Shown here in pieces: positions 35,195-47,239 of a DNA stretch of 64,000 nucleotides. Each line of letters starts with the position of its first letter. Within the stretch, counting starts at the first letter, position 1. Both the position numbers and the translations under genes were made by a program. Location: assembly GCA_036245805.1 (NCBI GenBank), contig BTRK01000003.1, forward strand, positions 44,816,044 to 44,880,043. The letters run 5' to 3'. The DNA comes from Pristionchus mayeri (taxonomy: Eukaryota > Nematoda > Chromadorea > Rhabditida > Neodiplogasteridae). The notes under the pieces were generated by a model. That model searched no databases. It had not been told where the DNA came from and was given only the letters and a program-made list of their open reading frames with translations.

Positions 35195-35703
35195 TATCTA
35201 TTTATTTTGTCTTTTTTTCTCTGAGTATGAGATCAAGAGCCGAAAAATATGTACATGGAGACATCCTATATGTAAAGTATCATTGACGTGTTTTCATACT
35301 TCAAATGCCGCTTCGATCATTCGTCTAAAACACGCAAAATTGTTTAACCAAATTCGGAACAATAAGTAGCAGATGTTTTCTACATCACTATTCTACGAAT
35401 TGTCCGCAAAATATTTCCAGTTCCTCTTACAGTGTTCCCATGATATGCTGCATCCATACTATTCCTAAAACCTTCAATCTATTGAATCCTTGCAAACATT
35501 TTTTTGATATTGTTTTAAGAGACCGTTCACGAGAGAACGGAAAGAGGTCATGGTTGGTCAAAAAATGAATAAATTGCATCATATTTGTCTGAACTGAGAG
35601 TACCAAGGTAGAAACACAGGGTTTCTTGGTTTTCGCATCTCACTATCCGTCTTTCCTCACGGTCCGCATGATCACATCTTGCCATCCACGAAAAAAACCT
35701 CAC

Positions 35704-35772
35704 CTCAGGCACGACTCCTCTGACCAGCGTGGAGCACATCTTGCATGAGACACACGAGGCCACCGAAGATAT
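35704..35772 (-). pseudogene. LRR-gene exon D copy (minus strand)
   Basis: Behind a gatccag acceptor, on the minus strand, it reads ISSVASCVSCKMCSTLV and ends GAG before gtgagg. The Cys-Lys-x-x-Ser-Thr-Leu spacing corresponds to the DKLWSTLARG part of exon D. The frame is open, but no partner exons lie next to it. Confidence 0.45.
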
Positions 35773-36499
35773 CTGGATCAACGGAGTCTGAACAGTTGCT
35801 CATACTCTACACTATCGCACTAGTTTGTAATAGAATATTCATAATATAGACAAAATCGCAAACGACTAAATGGCCAAACGAAATATCTCAGTCCAGAGAG
35901 TTTACACAACTTCGTGGGGGTCGTGCACAATTTAAATCCAAATCTATTTTTCTATTGTCTTTGATAGATATGAATCAGTTTGAGATAAAATTTGGGTAGG
36001 ATACTGAGCAACGAATGGCGCATCTTTCAAAATATGAATATTACGACTGATTATTTTTTAGCCCAGGAACCTGCCATCCCATCACTGCAATAATCTCACG
36101 AAGGGTTATGCACAACTTAAGCAACGCGAAACTTCGTGGTGCAAAATTAGCTCAAAATATCATTAGCTCGGCTGTCCGAAGGCAGGGGGGGGGGGACAGC
36201 CGGACTAGTAAAAATAATGTGGGGGTAGGAAGGAATGAGGTTGTAGAACAAGAAAGTCATTTAATTCAAATAAAGGGAATAATGCTAGGACAATTTTACT
36301 GCTAGAATTGATTTCATTCTGTGCGCATGCATTCGTGTAACTGAGAAGATAAATTTCCTAATGCAATAACGGTGAACTAGGTGATTCTGAGTATCGAATA
36401 TGGTTCGTAAGTCATTGGTGGTTCATATTGACAATTTACCTTGCAAAGATTCTCAAAATATTATATCTTCGGTCAACTGAATTTATTCCTTTCATTCAG

Positions 36500-37440
36500 A
36501 TCTCCGTCACCGACGCACGTCTTTGACAAACTATGCTCAACGCTGGCCAGATGAGCGCCCTGTGATTATTTTGGAGATTATTTAATTTTATTGTGAATGG
36601 ACGCGCAATTCGACTAGCAAAACGGCGAAGGAATAAGCTAGTAGTAACGCCAAAACGAGAGCACACCTAGTGAGCTATGTGTTGGAACATTTTCAACATT
36701 TTCAACAGATTTATTAAAGAATTGTTCCGAATTGCCTTGTGCTGTTGTGATGCAACCAAGAGTTGTCTAGTGAGAATACAATTTTACTGGTAATTATTGG
36801 AAATTTAAAGAATCTCAATAATCTCACCATTTCCTCACTTCAGATCTCCCTGCGTGGTTGCCACAATGCCTCTGCTGCCTCTCTGGTCGCTCTTCTGGAA
36901 GGGGCGAGAAGAAGAGCCCAGCTACTCACTCTACGAATGGAGGACACCGCTTTCTGCAGTGAACAGGCGAGTGGAGGGGTACGGTATTGGAATACAGAAT
37001 CAGGCTAGTTGGGTTGAGTATAGCAGGAGAAACTAACTATTTTTAGAATTTATTTTAAAGATATGAGAACCATGTGAGAAAAATAAGTTTACTAGTGCTG
37101 GAATGGAATTTTTTTTAAAATTTTCTCTGTGAAGTGCAAATACAAATTTCAGATTGCACTGTCGATACATTAGGTGAAGTGGTGCATCCTAAAATCGTCG
37201 GGAAATTTAAAAAAAACTCAAATTTCATTTGGAGCGTTGCATGCGTTTTTTTCGATTTTATTGCCTACGATTGAGAGAACACTTTCCTCAATTCACACAC
37301 ACTCCTGTTAGAGCAGAATGTACAGTATTCCTCCTCGATAATTCATTATAGATGCACTATTCACCCAGTAAACCCCACATGGCACTCATTATCTTTGCCT
37401 ATGTACAGTATTGAAGAACTGTACTGAAAAAAAATCTAAT
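36500..37440 (+). pseudogene. second LRR-gene copy (exons D', E', F' and 3' flank)
   Basis: D' (36500-36563) lacks about 18 bases at its start and carries a stop near its end. E' (36844-36978) is open, 45 codons, one codon shorter than E, with a gtacgg donor. F' (about 37233-37270) keeps only TTGGAGCG...ATGCG and CTACGATTGA, having lost about 100 bases of coding sequence. The post-stop flank then follows. This copy cannot make the full protein. It lies about 0.2 kb before the first recognisable FPGT exon. Confidence 0.65.
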
Positions 37441-37623
37441 CCATTCCTACATTAGTTGCTGTATACAGCCCTCTACATTTTTTTAATATTCAAGGCGTTA
37501 TTTTTGATTGTCTGTGAATGGGCCGTTGGGGTCGCATTTCGCAGATGTGATATTGCTCGATCAGATGATTATCTCCGAATGTAGTCTCAAATTACGTCTA
37601 AAATAGTTAATATTCATTACTAG

Positions 37624-40600
37624 ATCGTTGCTTCCCTCCCTCCGTCCCGGTCTTTTCCTCGCTGCTTCGGATTTCCTCGAGAATCTGCCTGAGGATATCA
37701 AACAGATCGAGGAAGACACTGACTGTATACTACTCATGCATCGATCCCCCACTTGAGGTGGCTAGGAATGTGAGTACGGTAGGGTACCGTAGGGAGGGGA
37801 GGGGATGATTCAGCCAGTCATATCTGACGCCGGTTGCGTAAGAATCGAACAATCTTCTGATGGATCTGGGACATCAATTTTTCGAAAACTTGTTGAAAGG
37901 GGTTATCGAGGGTGCTGATCATCATGGTCTACTTCATTTTGCACCAACTCTACCGGTTTTCTGTTAATAACACCGAAACCGAATGAGGCATCACCTTCAA
38001 ACTTGAACAGTGATACAATAAGCTACATGTGAGCCCGTGGAAGCCAAATTTGAATATTTTGAAATATGTTAATCTTGTTAAATTTCGGATCTCGAATATA
38101 AGGCTAGACGTAACAGCGAGACTTGTATAGGGAGATGCATCATGATCTGGGGATCATTTTTCGTATACTATGTATGGAATTAAGACTAAGCACGTTTTTG
38201 TTACGCTCACTTTTCAGACGTCATTTTCTCATTTTATGAGCGGCCAATGCAGAATTAGAATGAGTTTCATTCATAATGTTGATTCAATCTCTCCGAACAA
38301 AGGAATTCAATCTCATTTCTCACTCGCATAGCGGTTTCCGCGGCACAGAATTGGATATTGCTTCATAAAATTGAGCGTAGCAAAAAAGTGCTTAGTCTTA
38401 ATTCCATACATAGCATACGAAAAATGATCCCCAGATCATGACGCATCTCCCTATACAAGTCTCGCTGTTACGTCTAGCCTTATATTCGAGATCCGAAATT
38501 TCATATGTTTAACATATTTCAAAATATGCAAATTTGGCTTCCACGGGCTCACATGTAGCTTATTATATCACTGTTCAAGTTTGAAGGTGATACCTCATTT
38601 GGTTTCGGTGTTATTAACAGAAATGTACATGCAGCCTACATGCAGCCTGGCTCAACCGGTCGAGTTGGTGCAAAATGAAGTAGACCATGATGATCAGCAC
38701 CCTCGACAACCCTTCTCCACAAGTTTTTGAAAAATTGATGTGCCAGACCTTGTTCGATTCTTACGAAACCGGCGTCATCTACAGTACTTGAGGTGGCGAA
38801 TTTTGATACGGTTGATGAATATAACCATTTCTTTGATTATGAAACCTTGGAAGTGGTGCAATTACAGCTGATAGAACACTACTACTGGGCATCTCATAGG
38901 GTACGGTAGCCTAGCAGTATTTCTAATCGATAATAACAGCACGGTGTGTACGTGGTGGACGAGGAATCGGGCGAATTGCTGCGTGTGCTGCAGAAACCGA
39001 GCGAGGAGGAGATGAGGGAGAGTGGAGGAGTGAGGGGAGATGAAGGTATGTGGAGGTGAGGGAGGCAGTAGTGTTTAATCAGGAAATTTTCTGAAAAATA
39101 ACTCGCAATTGGACTTGTTGTATCCAGGAGTTGCTATGATCAGTACCGTGGTAACATTTTGTTACTGCGAGATTGAGAAATCCGTCGGGAGATTACCCCC
39201 GCTCCCCAGCTGAAGACGCGTTTCACAGATGTGGGATAGTGCGAGTGGGTAGCGCAGATTGATAAGACGGAGGGAATAGAGTGATAGCAAAAAAACAATC
39301 ACTAATATTGGATTAGAAATGTATGTCCTACACTATGCCGAGCACGCGACTAAACAAGCGGAACGAAAAATTAGAAAGTTATTTCCTAATATTTTCCCTG
39401 CCACATATGTCCTTGAATCCCTATGGCCTGGCATGTGGTGATGATTAAACGTAAGAATTCAAATTAAAAACACTTTTAAGAGTATAATAATTAAAGTACT
39501 AAAGGCCGGCTCAACGACTTAGCGGCTTAGGTGGTCAACTAGCATTGTCGGAACGTTTTAATTTTGCTATATGTATTGTACACATGTACCAATTAATTAT
39601 ACATCAAGATAATATTTTTTTTTTCAATTCTTATTTTTGATTCTTTTTTATTTATTTATATTTAATTCTGTGCACACACGATCCGATAGTTTTGCGCTTC
39701 ATGATCGGAAGATTATGATTGCTTTAGGTGATGTTATAGGGGATGACGATATAATTATGTAAAATATAATAATCATTAATGAGCGGATAATCATTACTGA
39801 ATCACATCAAATTCTTTTTTTGTGTTAAGCTCACGAAAAATTGAAAAAAAGAGTCTTGTATCACCCGTCGAATGCTGGTTCCGTAGCTTGTTCAGTTGTA
39901 GAATGAAATAGGTTTGTCAATTTCAGATCGGTTTCTGTTACGATTAATACAGTGGTGGCCAAAATTATATCGCCTCCGGTTTTTCGATCATAAGTCCCCT
40001 CAAGCTTAAACGATCTTCATGAAATTTGGGATGCACTCATATTTTATGATTACCCATCTAACCATCTACCTATTGGATGTATCATCACATTTTGCGGTAG
40101 GTCACTGGGAAATCGATATTTCACACCAAATTAACATTTTCATGAAAATTGATGTTAAAAATCTGGGAAAAATATTATCCGAGTACGAATTAGCTGGTTC
40201 GAAAGAGCATCTACTGAGCTTTCGAATTCACTTCTTGGATGAGTCGTTAATCGATTTTTTTGCGGTAGGTCATGTCAAACTACGGTACTTTTTAGTACAT
40301 TTACAGTTGTATTACATCTATCCACATGGAGCAATCGGGCTATAATTTACAGGGTAACATACACTGATGGACCCCAAATACATTTGTAAGTTTGGGATCG
40401 ACTGGCTTCGATATCTCCGAAATAGTCATTTTTGGTATGCTCTTTGGTTGTGTGCGGTCGCTTCTGTCTAGAATTTTACTGGCACTTGTAAAGTGAGTGG
40501 GAGGTTTATCTATGTTTACTGAGTGTTTCTTGTAAATTTGGTGGCATTTGGACTTATTTGAATAAAAATATGGTACTTTAAATCTCGAAGATTTTGTCAA

Positions 40601-43600
40601 AAATAGGCCATTTTCGACGAAAATGCTCAAAAATCGTCGTTTTTCCGAAAAATCTGAAAAATTCGATACGTCATATTTTTATTCAAATAAGTCCAAATGT
40701 CACCAAATTTTCAGGAAACACTCAATAGTCATAGATAAACCTCCCACTCACTTTACAAGTGCCAGAAAAATTCTAGACAGAAGCGACCGCACACCGCCAA
40801 AGATCATACCAAAAATGACTATTTGGGCGATATCGAAGCCAGTCGATCCCAAACTTACAAATGTATTTGGGGTCCATCAGTGTATGTTACCCTGTAAATT
40901 ATAGCCCGATTGCTCCATGTGGATAGATGTAATACAACTGTAAATGTACTAAAAAGTACCGTAGTTTGACATGACCTACCGCAACCAAAAAATCGATTAA
41001 CGACTCATCCAAGAAGTGAATTCGAAAGCTCAGTAGATGCTCTTTCGAACCAGCTAATTTGTATTTGCATAATATTTTTCCTAGATTTTTGACATCAACT
41101 TTCATGAAAATGTTGATTTGGTGTGAAATATCGATTTCCCAGTGACCTACCTCAAACTGTGATGATACATTCAATAGGTAGATGGTTAGATGGGTAATCA
41201 TAAAATATGAGTGCATCACAAATTTGATAAAGATCGGTTAAGTATGAGGGTACTTATGATCGAAAAACCGGAGGCTATATGACGCCGGTTGCGTAAGAAT
41301 CGAACAATCTTCTGATGGATCTGGGACATCAATTTTTCGAAAACTTGTTGAAAGGGGTTATCGAGGGTGCTGATCATCATGGTCTACTTCATTTTGCACC
41401 AACTCTACCGGTTGAGCCAGGCTGCATGTAGGCTGCATGTACATTTCTGTTAATAACTGTTTTCTGTTAACCGAATCCGAATGAGGTATCACCTTCAAAC
41501 TTGAACAGTGATACAATAAGCTACATGTGAGCCCGTGGAAGCCAAATTTTGAATATTTTGAAATATGTTAATCTTATTAAATTTCGGATCTCGAATATAA
41601 GGCTAGACGTAACAGCGAGACTTGTATAGGGAGATGCATCATGATCTGGGGATCATTTTTCGTATGCTACGTATGGAATTAAGACTAAGCACTTTTTTGC
41701 TACGCTAACTTTTCAGACGTCATTTTCTCATTTTATGAGCGGCCAATGCAGAATTAGAATGAGTTTCATTCATAATGTTGATTCAATCTCTCCGAACAAA
41801 GGAATTCAATCTCATTTCTCACTCGCATAGCGGTTTCCGCGGCACAGAATTGGATATTGCTTCATAAAATTGAGCGTAGCAAAAAAGTGCTTAGTCTTAA
41901 TTCCATACATAGCATGCGAAAAATGATCCCCAGATCATGACGCATCTCCCTATACAAGTCTCGCTGTTACGTCTAGCCTTATATTCGAGATCCGAAATTT
42001 CATAAGTTTAACATATTTCAAAATATGCAAATTTGGCTTCCACGGGCTCACATGTAGCTTATTATATCACTGTTCAAGTTTGAAGGTGATACCTCATTTG
42101 GTTTCGGTGTTATTAACAGAAATGTACATGCAGCCTACATGCAGCCTGGCTCAACCGGTCGAGTTGGTGCAAAATGAAGTAGACCATGATGATCAGCACC
42201 CTCGACAACCCTTTTCCACAAGTTTTTGAAAAATTGATGTGCCAGACCTTGTTCGATTCTTACGAAACCGGCGTCATATAATTTTGGCCACCACTGTATC
42301 TAACATTGCTGATCGATACAGTGCGCCGTAAACAGAATGACTATTTTCCATTACAGATTCTCCGTGGTGTTTCACTGAGTCGTCCTACTTCCTTTCTTCT
42401 CGTCTCGTGTCTTCACTACTCGATCACGTGGGAGATCTCCATGAGATGGAGATATGCACTTATGGAGACTTCCTACGGCCACTCGGGAAGGGGAAGGGGT
42501 GAGTGGAGATATTTTTTTTAAATCAATGTCAACCTCCCATTGGTGTTGACCATTTTCACCAGTAATACCCCATTGATGAAACGCACATCTGTCGGGATGT
42601 TCCCTTTTCCTTTGTTCGATATCAGGCTGCTGTCTATTGTCTCAGTGTAATCACATCATTTGTTGTCATGCAAGGCTCGCATAGTGTAGTGATCTCTTGG
42701 ATCCGTGAAGCGTTTATGATAATTTACGAAAGCCTTTGCTCGATGTGGTGTGGCTGTCCATTATGGCATCAGCATTCTTTCATTGCATAGGGTGATCAAT
42801 TGAATCCTTGAAGGGAATCATATATTTTTCAAGTACTTGTCAACTTCGATTTATTGCCGAAGAAACAATTTCACAATGAATATCATGTTTCCGAAATGCG
42901 AAGCGGTCAATGCACTATTTTGCTTGAAACTGCATCACTTATTTTCGTATTACTTGCTTATTCCTTATTTGCATTCATCTCTACAATCATGGTCCTATGA
43001 GCGTATCCTATATTTCAGTGATCTCTCCAGTATTGATTCGTCCTCCGATCTGGCTGCTTGGCATCGCGCTCTCTATGCCTGCTTCAACGAATGCAAAACG
43101 GAGGCAAACAACGTTAAACCTCGTGCTTGTTATACTGGATCTCAACATCTCAGTATGTCATATCCACAGAAAAAAATCCGTGCATATGTAAATACACTAG
43201 TACGGAAATGGCAATGTGTCTATTTTTGCACATGCTATAGCTGCTTATAATTAGGTACAGGACTTATATAATACAGTTACCCTTACAAATGGACTATCTT
43301 TCCAGTATGAATAACATCCGTACCCCTCTTTCAGTTGGTTGACTGCGGTCCCTCTTCCTTCTTCCACTTTGGCTCACTGAAGGAGTGCAGAGAACACTGG
43401 TACGGAGTGATGGGAGGGAGAGAGATACCCGTCCATTCCACCTGGGAGTTCAAGGTACGGTAGGGTACTGTGGAGTGCGGTGTGAGAGTAGAATATCAAG
43501 TGGTGTATTAGGAAATCGCAGAACATGTCAGGAAAGGCCGTTATGTAGTGCACTTAGAGGACGGTAGTAAAGAGAAGAAGAGGCTAAGGATAAAGTAGAG

Positions 43601-44833
43601 GAAGTGTGAAAAGTTGGAAATTGAGGGGGCAGAGAGGGGGATTGTTCCACGATCCTTTCACTCGCATGATTGTCATAGTATTCCAGAAGGGTGCCAACCA
43701 TGACGACTGAAGAGAGCGGAGGGATTTTGTGGTTGGGTTTTACTGGGAGTTACTGCCCGAACTCAGAAGCTTGTGCGGGTCGACGCAACGCGCGCTCTAC
43801 TCACACCGGGTTAGAGAATGCGGGGCGAACGCCTCTCTGGGGACAGGATTCGCGCGGTTAGAGTGGGACACTAGAGAAATGAGAAGCAGTGCGGTGCCAA
43901 TAATCGATAATCCTCTCTCTCAGATTGGTCACGGATCGATCGTCGATTACAATAATCTCCCGCCCACTCCCTTCATGGTTGTGGGGAGAGGAGCATCGTT
44001 TCGGGATGTTACATCGGTAGGAATGAGAAGATTACTGTAATCCCTGATGAAGTCGTTGTCTACAGTACGCCAGTCAGAAGGAACGATGGGTAAGTGGAGA
44101 GGGCCAAGGAAGAAAGGTTACGGTAGGAATGGGCAGGAGTCGAGGATACGGTAACATGAACTTACTTCCTTTGAAGGATGATTAGTACTTGGAGGGTGGA
44201 ATAGCTACGGAGTGCAGTAATCTACATTATCCTTCTTCATGCAAGGCTGGGTTACGGTGGTCATCGGGGCTTCCGATGACGTCAAGCGGATGTACGAGGA
44301 TGGCGCTGTTCTGTGGTCCGGTACCACTCTCAGGGACTGCAGTGAGGGTACTGTAGACTATATTGATTTATTGTTTGGTGAGAATACCGTAACCTCAGGC
44401 ACTTCGCTATGGGAGGCACCACTGTTCCAACTTGTGCCGGGCGCGGAGGAATCGCTGCTGCAGAGTCTGCACAAGTACGAGCATCGAGAGACCGAACCGG
44501 AGGTACGGTAGTGAAGTAGGGAATGCTGTATCATTCTACTGGTTACTGTGTGCGCACAAATCGGTCAAGATTGGAGTTACCGTGGCACAATATGGTGTTT
44601 GGATATATATTGATCGATTTTCTCGGTGCTGACGTCATCCGGGTGGTCGATGGCTGATGTGGTACGGTATGTGGGCGTCGAGAAACTAGTCGAGTTCAGG
44701 CGACAGAGGAAGGAGTTATGGTGGAGATACGGTAGGTCAAGGGAACGTAAATTATCGATCGATAGAGTCGAAGAAACAGTTTCTTTTCTCAGGTCCCGAG
44801 TCGCTGGGAGAGCCACCCGCGTCTGCAGAGTAG
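37624..44833 (+). CDS. FPGT: fucose-1-phosphate guanylyltransferase-like gene, N-terminal exons missing
   Basis: Family enzymes make GDP-L-fucose from fucose-1-phosphate and GTP in the cytosolic salvage route. Exons: 37624-37769 (RPGLFLAASDFLE), 38940-39045 (HGVYVVDEESG then LQKPSEEEM), 42357-42498 (TESSYFLSS, EICTYGDFLRPLG), 43019-43112, 43335-43459 (SSFFHFGSLKECREHW), 43767-44016 (GHGSIVDYNNLPP), 44074-44089 (16 nt), 44246-44341 (VIGASDDVKRM), 44399-44502 (SLWEAPLFQLVPG), about 44629-44731 and 44793-44833 (stop TAG). The blocks follow human FPGT in order: HGVFVLD, YGDFLQALG, FYHIGTTEEY, SLWTARIFPV. Phases agree at nearly all junctions. The nucleotide-binding Gly-rich N-terminus is absent, the first exon runs to a stop before its donor, and the acceptor near 44628 is not AG. 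The locus may therefore be decaying. Palindromic elements sit in two introns. Confidence 0.65.
37826..38776. repeat. palindromic element 'GACGCCGG', copy 1
   Basis: The ends are GACGCCGGTTGCGTAAG and CTTACGAAACCGGCGTC. Flanking direct 4-mers ATCT (37822-37825 and 38777-38780) look like a target-site duplication. The arms mirror to a centre near 38300. It lies in an FPGT intron. Confidence 0.9.
39950..42296. repeat. Tc1-ended palindromic element, with another element nested inside
   Basis: The termini are CAGTGGTGGCCAAAATTAT and its exact inverse, each flanked by TA (39948-39949, 42297-42298). This matches the Tc1 end (CAGTGCTGGCCAAAA) and its TA target. The body from 39950 to 41276 is a palindrome centred near 40620. 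The last about 20 bases of the right terminal repeat are separated from it by the nested element at 41281-42275. Its own size is therefore about 1.35 kb. No transposase is encoded. It lies in an FPGT intron. Confidence 0.92.
41281..42275. repeat. palindromic element 'GACGCCGG', copy 2 (nested)
   Basis: It has the same termini and body as copy 1 (37826-38776), here 995 bp long, flanked by ATAT on both sides (41277-41280 and 42276-42279). It is inserted within the right terminal repeat of the Tc1-ended element. The extra length is partly an added GCAGCCTACATGCAGCC-type segment in the left arm. Confidence 0.92.
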
Positions 44834-45132
44834 ACAGAGAATATAGGGATTTCATTTATTTGTGTATCTGGGACGCCGGAATTTTAAAATGTAAATCACA
44901 AAATTGTTTTGATGCCTAATTGTCGATTAATAATATGCTTTAATGCTAATTGTCGCACTGTGATAAAATGGGTCTAATTTCGGGGATAAACACGTTTATT
45001 TTCGGTGAATTGTTGCACCCACCGTGATTTATTTGCACACCTGGTATTTCCGAGTTCCTCTTGCTATTGGCACGTGTAGACCGAAAAAAGCCTAAGAGAG
45101 TGCTTTATTTTTATGAGTTTGTCGAGCATATA
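44834..45132 (+). other. 3' flank of the FPGT-like gene
   Basis: AT-rich sequence follows the TAG at 44831-44833. No further exon is seen before the next palindrome. I did not find a canonical AATAAA. Confidence 0.4.
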
Positions 45133-46373
45133 AAAGGGACTATCTGAGTCAGTGAAGATATGCTTGGCAAAGTGCGAAAAATCGAAATCGCCAGAAATGT
45201 ACATACATGGAGTATTCGACGAGAGTTATTTATATGCCGCATCTGGAGTTACCTAGATCACGCTCAGCGAAATGCGCCGAACTTCTCCACGAAAATTACG
45301 GTAACCACTTTTTCCTCTTTCTCGATCAATCGTTGCGGCCCATCTCTTGTAAGAGGCGAGGTAGCCTACTCATTACCCCACCCAGGATTCATCGCAAATG
45401 GATTCAAAACCAGCGAGGACAGTAGTAAAATCTGCAAGATTGAATTATATAAAGTTCAAATGGGTGGGTATGTCCATTTTTTATTTATGGATCAAATAGT
45501 GCAGCCTTAGCTCATTCTTCCAAAAAAATATGAAAAATATTTGAGGACCAGTTTTAGAGAAATTTTGAAAAATGTTCGAAATTACAGACTACCGTAATCT
45601 ATCAAAAGTTGGATTCAACATGATCGAGTACAATTGCGCGTATAAATCATCTTAGAATTCGTTCGCCGATTTATCTCTCTTACCGCCGGCTCGGTTGGAA
45701 TCGATTTAAAAATTTTGACAGATTACGGTAGTTTTTGAAGAGCCGCGCGCCGGCGGGCGCGGATACGTATCGAAATTCAGCATGTACCAGGCGATTTCCC
45801 TCACTAAATGTTGGATAAGCCGAGAACAATTTTCCTAAAGAAAAGTTGGGGTACGGTAGTCGACCGCCCCTATCACGAACTGATTTTATTCCGAAATTTC
45901 GGCAATTTTTTAAAATCTCTCAAAAACTGATCCTCGAACATTTTTCATACTGTAACAAAAAAATGAGCTAAGGCTGCACTACATGTTCCATAAATAAAAA
46001 AATGGACATACCCACCCATTTGAACTTTCTATAATTCAATCTTGTCGATTTTACTACTGCCCTCGCTGGTTTTGAATCCTTTTGCGATGAATCTTGGGTG
46101 GGGTAATGAGTAGGCTACGGCGCCCCAAGATATATCAAGATATACCCATTTATGGGCCGCAACGATTAATCGAGAAAGTGTAAAAATTGGTTACCGTAAT
46201 TTTCGTGGAGAAGTTCGGCGCATTTCGCTGAGCGTGATCTGGGCAACTCCTATTGCGGCATATGAACAGCACTCGTCGAGTACTTCATGTATGTACATTT
46301 CTGGCGATTTCGATTTTTCGCACTTTGCCAAGTCTCTTCACAGAAATGTTCACTCACTCAGATAGTCTCTCAT
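45133..46373. repeat. palindromic element, TATCTGAGTCAGTG family
   Basis: It starts GGGACTATCTGAGTCAGTG and ends with CACTCACTCAGATAGTC. The inner arms mirror (GGCAAAGTGCGAAAAATCG, AGTATTCGACGAG, CCCACCCATTTGAAC) to a GC-rich core, GCCGGCGGGCGCGGATACG, near 45760. It is related to the element at 10476-11733. Confidence 0.88.
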
Positions 46374-47108
46374 AAGAGCTTTCCTGTAACAATTGCACAC
46401 CAGGAAGTTCCGAGTCACTGAAAATACTCATAATCAATCCCACGATACTAGAAGTGAACGAGTAGACGCCGCTAAGTCATAAACAAGCGATCGAAATCTT
46501 TTGTATTATTATATTGATTGTTTCCTTTGAATGTTTCAGATAATATTCAAATTTACCTCATCCGCGCTAGATAGGCAGACCGGGAGAGCACCTGAAATTT
46601 CTATACGTCAGACTCTTAAATGGTCTCAGAAAAGAAGGGTTAAACGCTGCAAGAGTTTTCAACTGTGATACCGGGACAGCATTAGCAAAGGGACAATGAG
46701 AGAGATGGAATAGAAAAACGAAAGCACGAGTTCGCCGAGCAAAATTCGATAATTTATTCTCTCTCTTTCTCTGTATGATTTTTTTCCGTTGAAATCAAAT
46801 GAGTGAGTGATTTTTTCTTGTTTTCTAATCGGATTCTTCGGAATATCAATGAATGTGAAATTGCTGGCCTTTGATATATTCGGAAGTGTAAATCATTCGA
46901 AATTAAAACTAATTCTCCCAAGTGGGCACGCATATCGAGCATGCTGACCGATGTTTCGACTTCTTTATGTAAATATTGTACTGATTAACCGTGCAGTTTT
47001 GTGAACTCTTCTTTGTGAAATAAGAAAAAAATCGTATTTCTGCAGCAGGCTGCCAAGTGCAGGAGCCTTAAAGAAGGAGTGTCAGCAAAGTTGAACTTTT
47101 GACACTGT
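46374..47108. other. intergenic stretch
   Basis: It contains a copy of the dispersed ACCAGGAAGTTCCGAGT / CATAATC word pair (46398-46437) and a CGAGTTCGCCGAGCAAAATTC word related to the CGCCTAGTGAAATTC word. There is no gene. Confidence 0.45.
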
Positions 47109-47171
47109 CATAGCAATGACCTAGCCAACCCTCCGAAGATCATAGCGCGAGCTAAGAGGTAGAGAACCATC

Positions 47172-47239
47172 GTTTCCGTAGCTCAATGGTAGAGCAGCCA
47201 TGTGATCTGGAGGTTGCGGGTTCGATTTCCACCCAAGGA
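47172..47239 (+). ncRNA. tRNA-like sequence (left end of the palindrome)
   Basis: TAGCTCAATGGTAGAGC gives a perfect D-stem and a good A box, and GCGGGTTCGATTTCC resembles a T-arm/B box. A TGTGATC loop lies between them and a T6 run follows at 47241. The acceptor stem does not pair and the B box lacks its final C, so this is a tRNA-derived (SINE-head-like) sequence or tRNA pseudogene, not a working tRNA. Confidence 0.55.
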
